From assembly GCA_021604525.1 (NCBI GenBank), contig BQJD01000013.1, positions 1-64,000 of the forward strand: a stretch of DNA of 64,000 nucleotides, read 5' to 3'. Shown here piece by piece: positions 62,727 to 64,000 of this stretch (position 1 is its first letter; each line of letters begins with the position of its first letter). The translations under genes were made by a program, and so were the position numbers. The stretch comes from a marine bacterium B5-7 (GTDB lineage Bacteria > Pseudomonadota > Gammaproteobacteria > Arenicellales > CAJQKF01). Under the pieces are notes generated by a model. That model was not told the DNA's origin. It did not search any database and was given only the letters and a program-made list of their open reading frames with translations.

Positions 62727-63602
62727 TAGAAAAATATCAGTGGTTTTCCGCATCGGCACCCGCACGGTCGACATGTAGTTAATCAGATCCTTGCCTTCTC
62801 GCAATAGTTTCGAGCCACGATTAAAAACTTCGTTATTGAGTAGATTATCAGCGTTGTCTTCGCGTCGGGGAAGATGCTCGATCAACCGATCGCCAGTGAC
62901 AACATATTCAGGCCATATTGCGAAAAAATCCGGATCGTTTTTCATTATCTCTGTGTAACGCTTGGCAACGTCGGCATATTGATCAATTCGTTCAGAGATA
63001 CCTGCAAACAATTCAAGTGGTGAAAACACGTCGATCAGGCGAGTTGCCACTTCATCGATAGTTCGAAGTGCCTGGGCAATCTTGATATAGCGACTCTCGT
63101 AATAATCCTTGATAGACAAGGTGAATACCTTGAGTGGTTCACCCCACAATTCGTCAATACCCTCCTCGCCACTGACATGTCGAACCTGGGCGCCAAGTTC
63201 CAGCGCTTCGCGAAAACATTTGCCGCATTCACGTAGCAGTTCGTTATCACGTTGGATAGATATACCTTTCTCTTCCATCTCCACCACACTGGTAAAAATA
63301 TCGGTGGCACGATTAAACAGGGCTCCTGCAAGCATTGCCGCATTGACCCGTTTCTTGTCCGGGTCATGCTCTCTATCGTAGTACTCGCGCGCCTGTTTTA
63401 AGCGTATGCCCGGTGTGTTGATACCCGGTTCGCTATGGTGAAAAGTCCTGCGCGTCAGTGCATCGAGGAGGTCACGACGCGCTCTGTAAGTATCTTCCGG
63501 TTCGTAAAATCTTATCCAGTAACCGTCATAGAGAATACACTCGTGACCGTCGATCACTTTGCGTGGACGGGTATCGAGATTGGTCGTCATGGTTTTGTTC
63601 AC
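62664..63602 (-). CDS. Conserved-looking protein of unknown function (312 aa)
   Basis: I do not recognise this gene. It encodes 312 residues with no signal peptide, membrane helix or Cys-rich motif. The N-terminal part contains ECILYDGYWIRFYEPEDTYRARRDLLDAL and the centre is strongly helical and charged (FNRATDIFTSVVEMEEKG, CGKCFREALELGAQVRHV, IKIAQALRTIDEVATRLIDVF), suggesting a soluble helical-bundle or repeat-like protein. ATG 63602 is used; an in-frame ATG at 63590 is an alternative. Codon use and length argue for a real gene. It converges on the YbdK-like ligase and the last 21 codons overlap it. It could be functionally tied to the ligase pair, but this is only positional. Confidence 0.75.
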   Translation of the reverse strand: MNKTMTTNLDTRPRKVIDGHECILYDGYWIRFYEPEDTYRARRDLLDALTRRTFHHSEPGINTPGIRLKQAREYYDREHDPDKKRVNAAMLAGALFNRATDIFTSVVEMEEKGISIQRDNELLRECGKCFREALELGAQVRHVSGEEGIDELWGEPLKVFTLSIKDYYESRYIKIAQALRTIDEVATRLIDVFSPLELFAGISERIDQYADVAKRYTEIMKNDPDFFAIWPEYVVTGDRLIEHLPRREDNADNLLNNEVFNRGSKLLREGKDLINYMSTVRVPMRKTTDIFLSSLDAFQTYLGDSRQGLDND

Positions 63603-64000
63603 TCAACAACCCGGGTTTCGCTGTGGTTCAAAATCAAGTTAACTTTCCAGGTAGCTAATACAATTTTGGTGGTGAGCTCAAATAGTTCAACCGTTGTGGA
63701 CTTGCTGTGTCAAATCGAATAAAGCTAACCCAACTGCAATCCGCATCAATGGCGATGATGACAACGAAGTTGATTTAACCTTAGTGTGACGAATTTCCCA
63801 CAACTTTATCAGCACCCGAATTACACGTTGGTCGTAGTAGAAGGCGAAACAACAAGAGTACGCCAGAACGTCCAAGGATACCGAATTGTACGGCAAGTTG
63901 TCGGTGGTGTTAATCCGTATGACGAATAAGTACAAGCGTGCAATACTGTACGGCGATCAGACAGGTGCCATTAATATGCGCTTTAGTCACAACGATTCAC
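63603..64000. other. End-of-window region upstream of the 312-aa gene
   Basis: About 400 bp without a confident gene. It should hold the promoter of the minus-strand unknown gene. A 47-codon plus-strand frame (63786-63929) is noted separately. The last 70 bases show no recognisable feature. Confidence 0.4.
63786..63929 (+). CDS. Possible 47-aa ORF
   Basis: GTG 63786 to TAA 63927 gives a 47-residue frame with a protein-like composition: YTLVVVEGETTRVRQN then VQGYRIVRQVVGGVNPYDE. No ribosome site is evident, and an in-frame TGA lies at 63771. It may be a small gene, a degraded gene fragment or chance. Product unknown. Confidence 0.2.
   Translation: MTNFPQLYQHPNYTLVVVEGETTRVRQNVQGYRIVRQVVGGVNPYDE

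Noticed and set aside
63687..63935. 82-codon minus-strand frame at the window end
   Set aside because: No ribosome site, odd composition with clustered Cys and Ser, and it overlaps the plus-strand 47-codon frame; no reason to prefer it.
1..64000. tRNA, rRNA, insertion sequences, integrases, phage or toxin-antitoxin genes
   Set aside because: Scanned by eye on both strands for T-loop/anticodon patterns and transposase or integrase motifs; none was convincing.

Overview
The window looks like a chromosomal segment of a heterotrophic, probably marine gammaproteobacterium (moderate GC, dense operons). No plasmid, phage, IS or CRISPR signature was seen. The lineage call is inference from gene content: stand-alone coq7, single-chain gcvP, SlyD-type FKBP, aapJQMP, soxB and an osmolyte theme. 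There is no rRNA or tRNA to fix it.

Layout. 1-9.5 kb: tail of an unseen gene and an ALG5-like glycosyltransferase (+). Then on the minus strand an aryl-CoA ligase with a stand-alone old-yellow-enzyme oxidoreductase, an orphan Tat-exported SoxB, an FHA-like/trypsin-like membrane protease, a GT-B glycosyltransferase and a GNAT acetyltransferase. 10-18.9 kb: a two-partner secretion cassette in the order tpsB - exported FecR-domain protein - giant tpsA adhesin (about 2060 aa), closed by terminators, followed by a sulfotransferase. 19.7-28.7 kb: housekeeping and envelope genes (SlyD-like FKBP, PCu(A)C copper chaperone, peroxiredoxin-glutaredoxin hybrid, queC, glycine-zipper lipoprotein, MBL-fold hydrolase, SLC13-type permease, methyltransferase, ilvE).

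28.8-36.8 kb: a DMSP lyase of the DddP family with every metal and catalytic residue I could place, then HMG-CoA lyase/coq7, a long acyl-CoA dehydrogenase resembling DmdC, a CsaA-like protein with a sugar kinase, and a GlcD-type FAD oxidase. 36.8-40.3 kb: a tungsten/molybdenum aldehyde oxidoreductase operon (four-cluster ferredoxin, AOR subunit, MoaD-like protein ending in GG) preceded by an unannotated 23-codon ORF, a tandem repeat and a dyad, and followed by a LysE-type exporter. 40.3-44.7 kb: an RND efflux pair behind a repeated GTTAC operator-like site.

44.7-63.6 kb: a dimethylglycine/sarcosine dehydrogenase-like flavoprotein, sufE, the aapJQMP amino-acid ABC transporter, gcvT-gcvH-gcvP-lipA, an asparaginase, an EamA exporter, and N-formylglutamate amidohydrolase plus a GCS2-type ligase facing an unrecognised 312-aa protein. 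Functionally, amino-acid and osmolyte carbon is imported (Aap), N-methyl glycines are demethylated, glycine goes through Gcv, and DMSP is probably cleaved by DddP. The least familiar material is the AOR leader region, the FecR-containing TPS cassette and the 312-aa protein.
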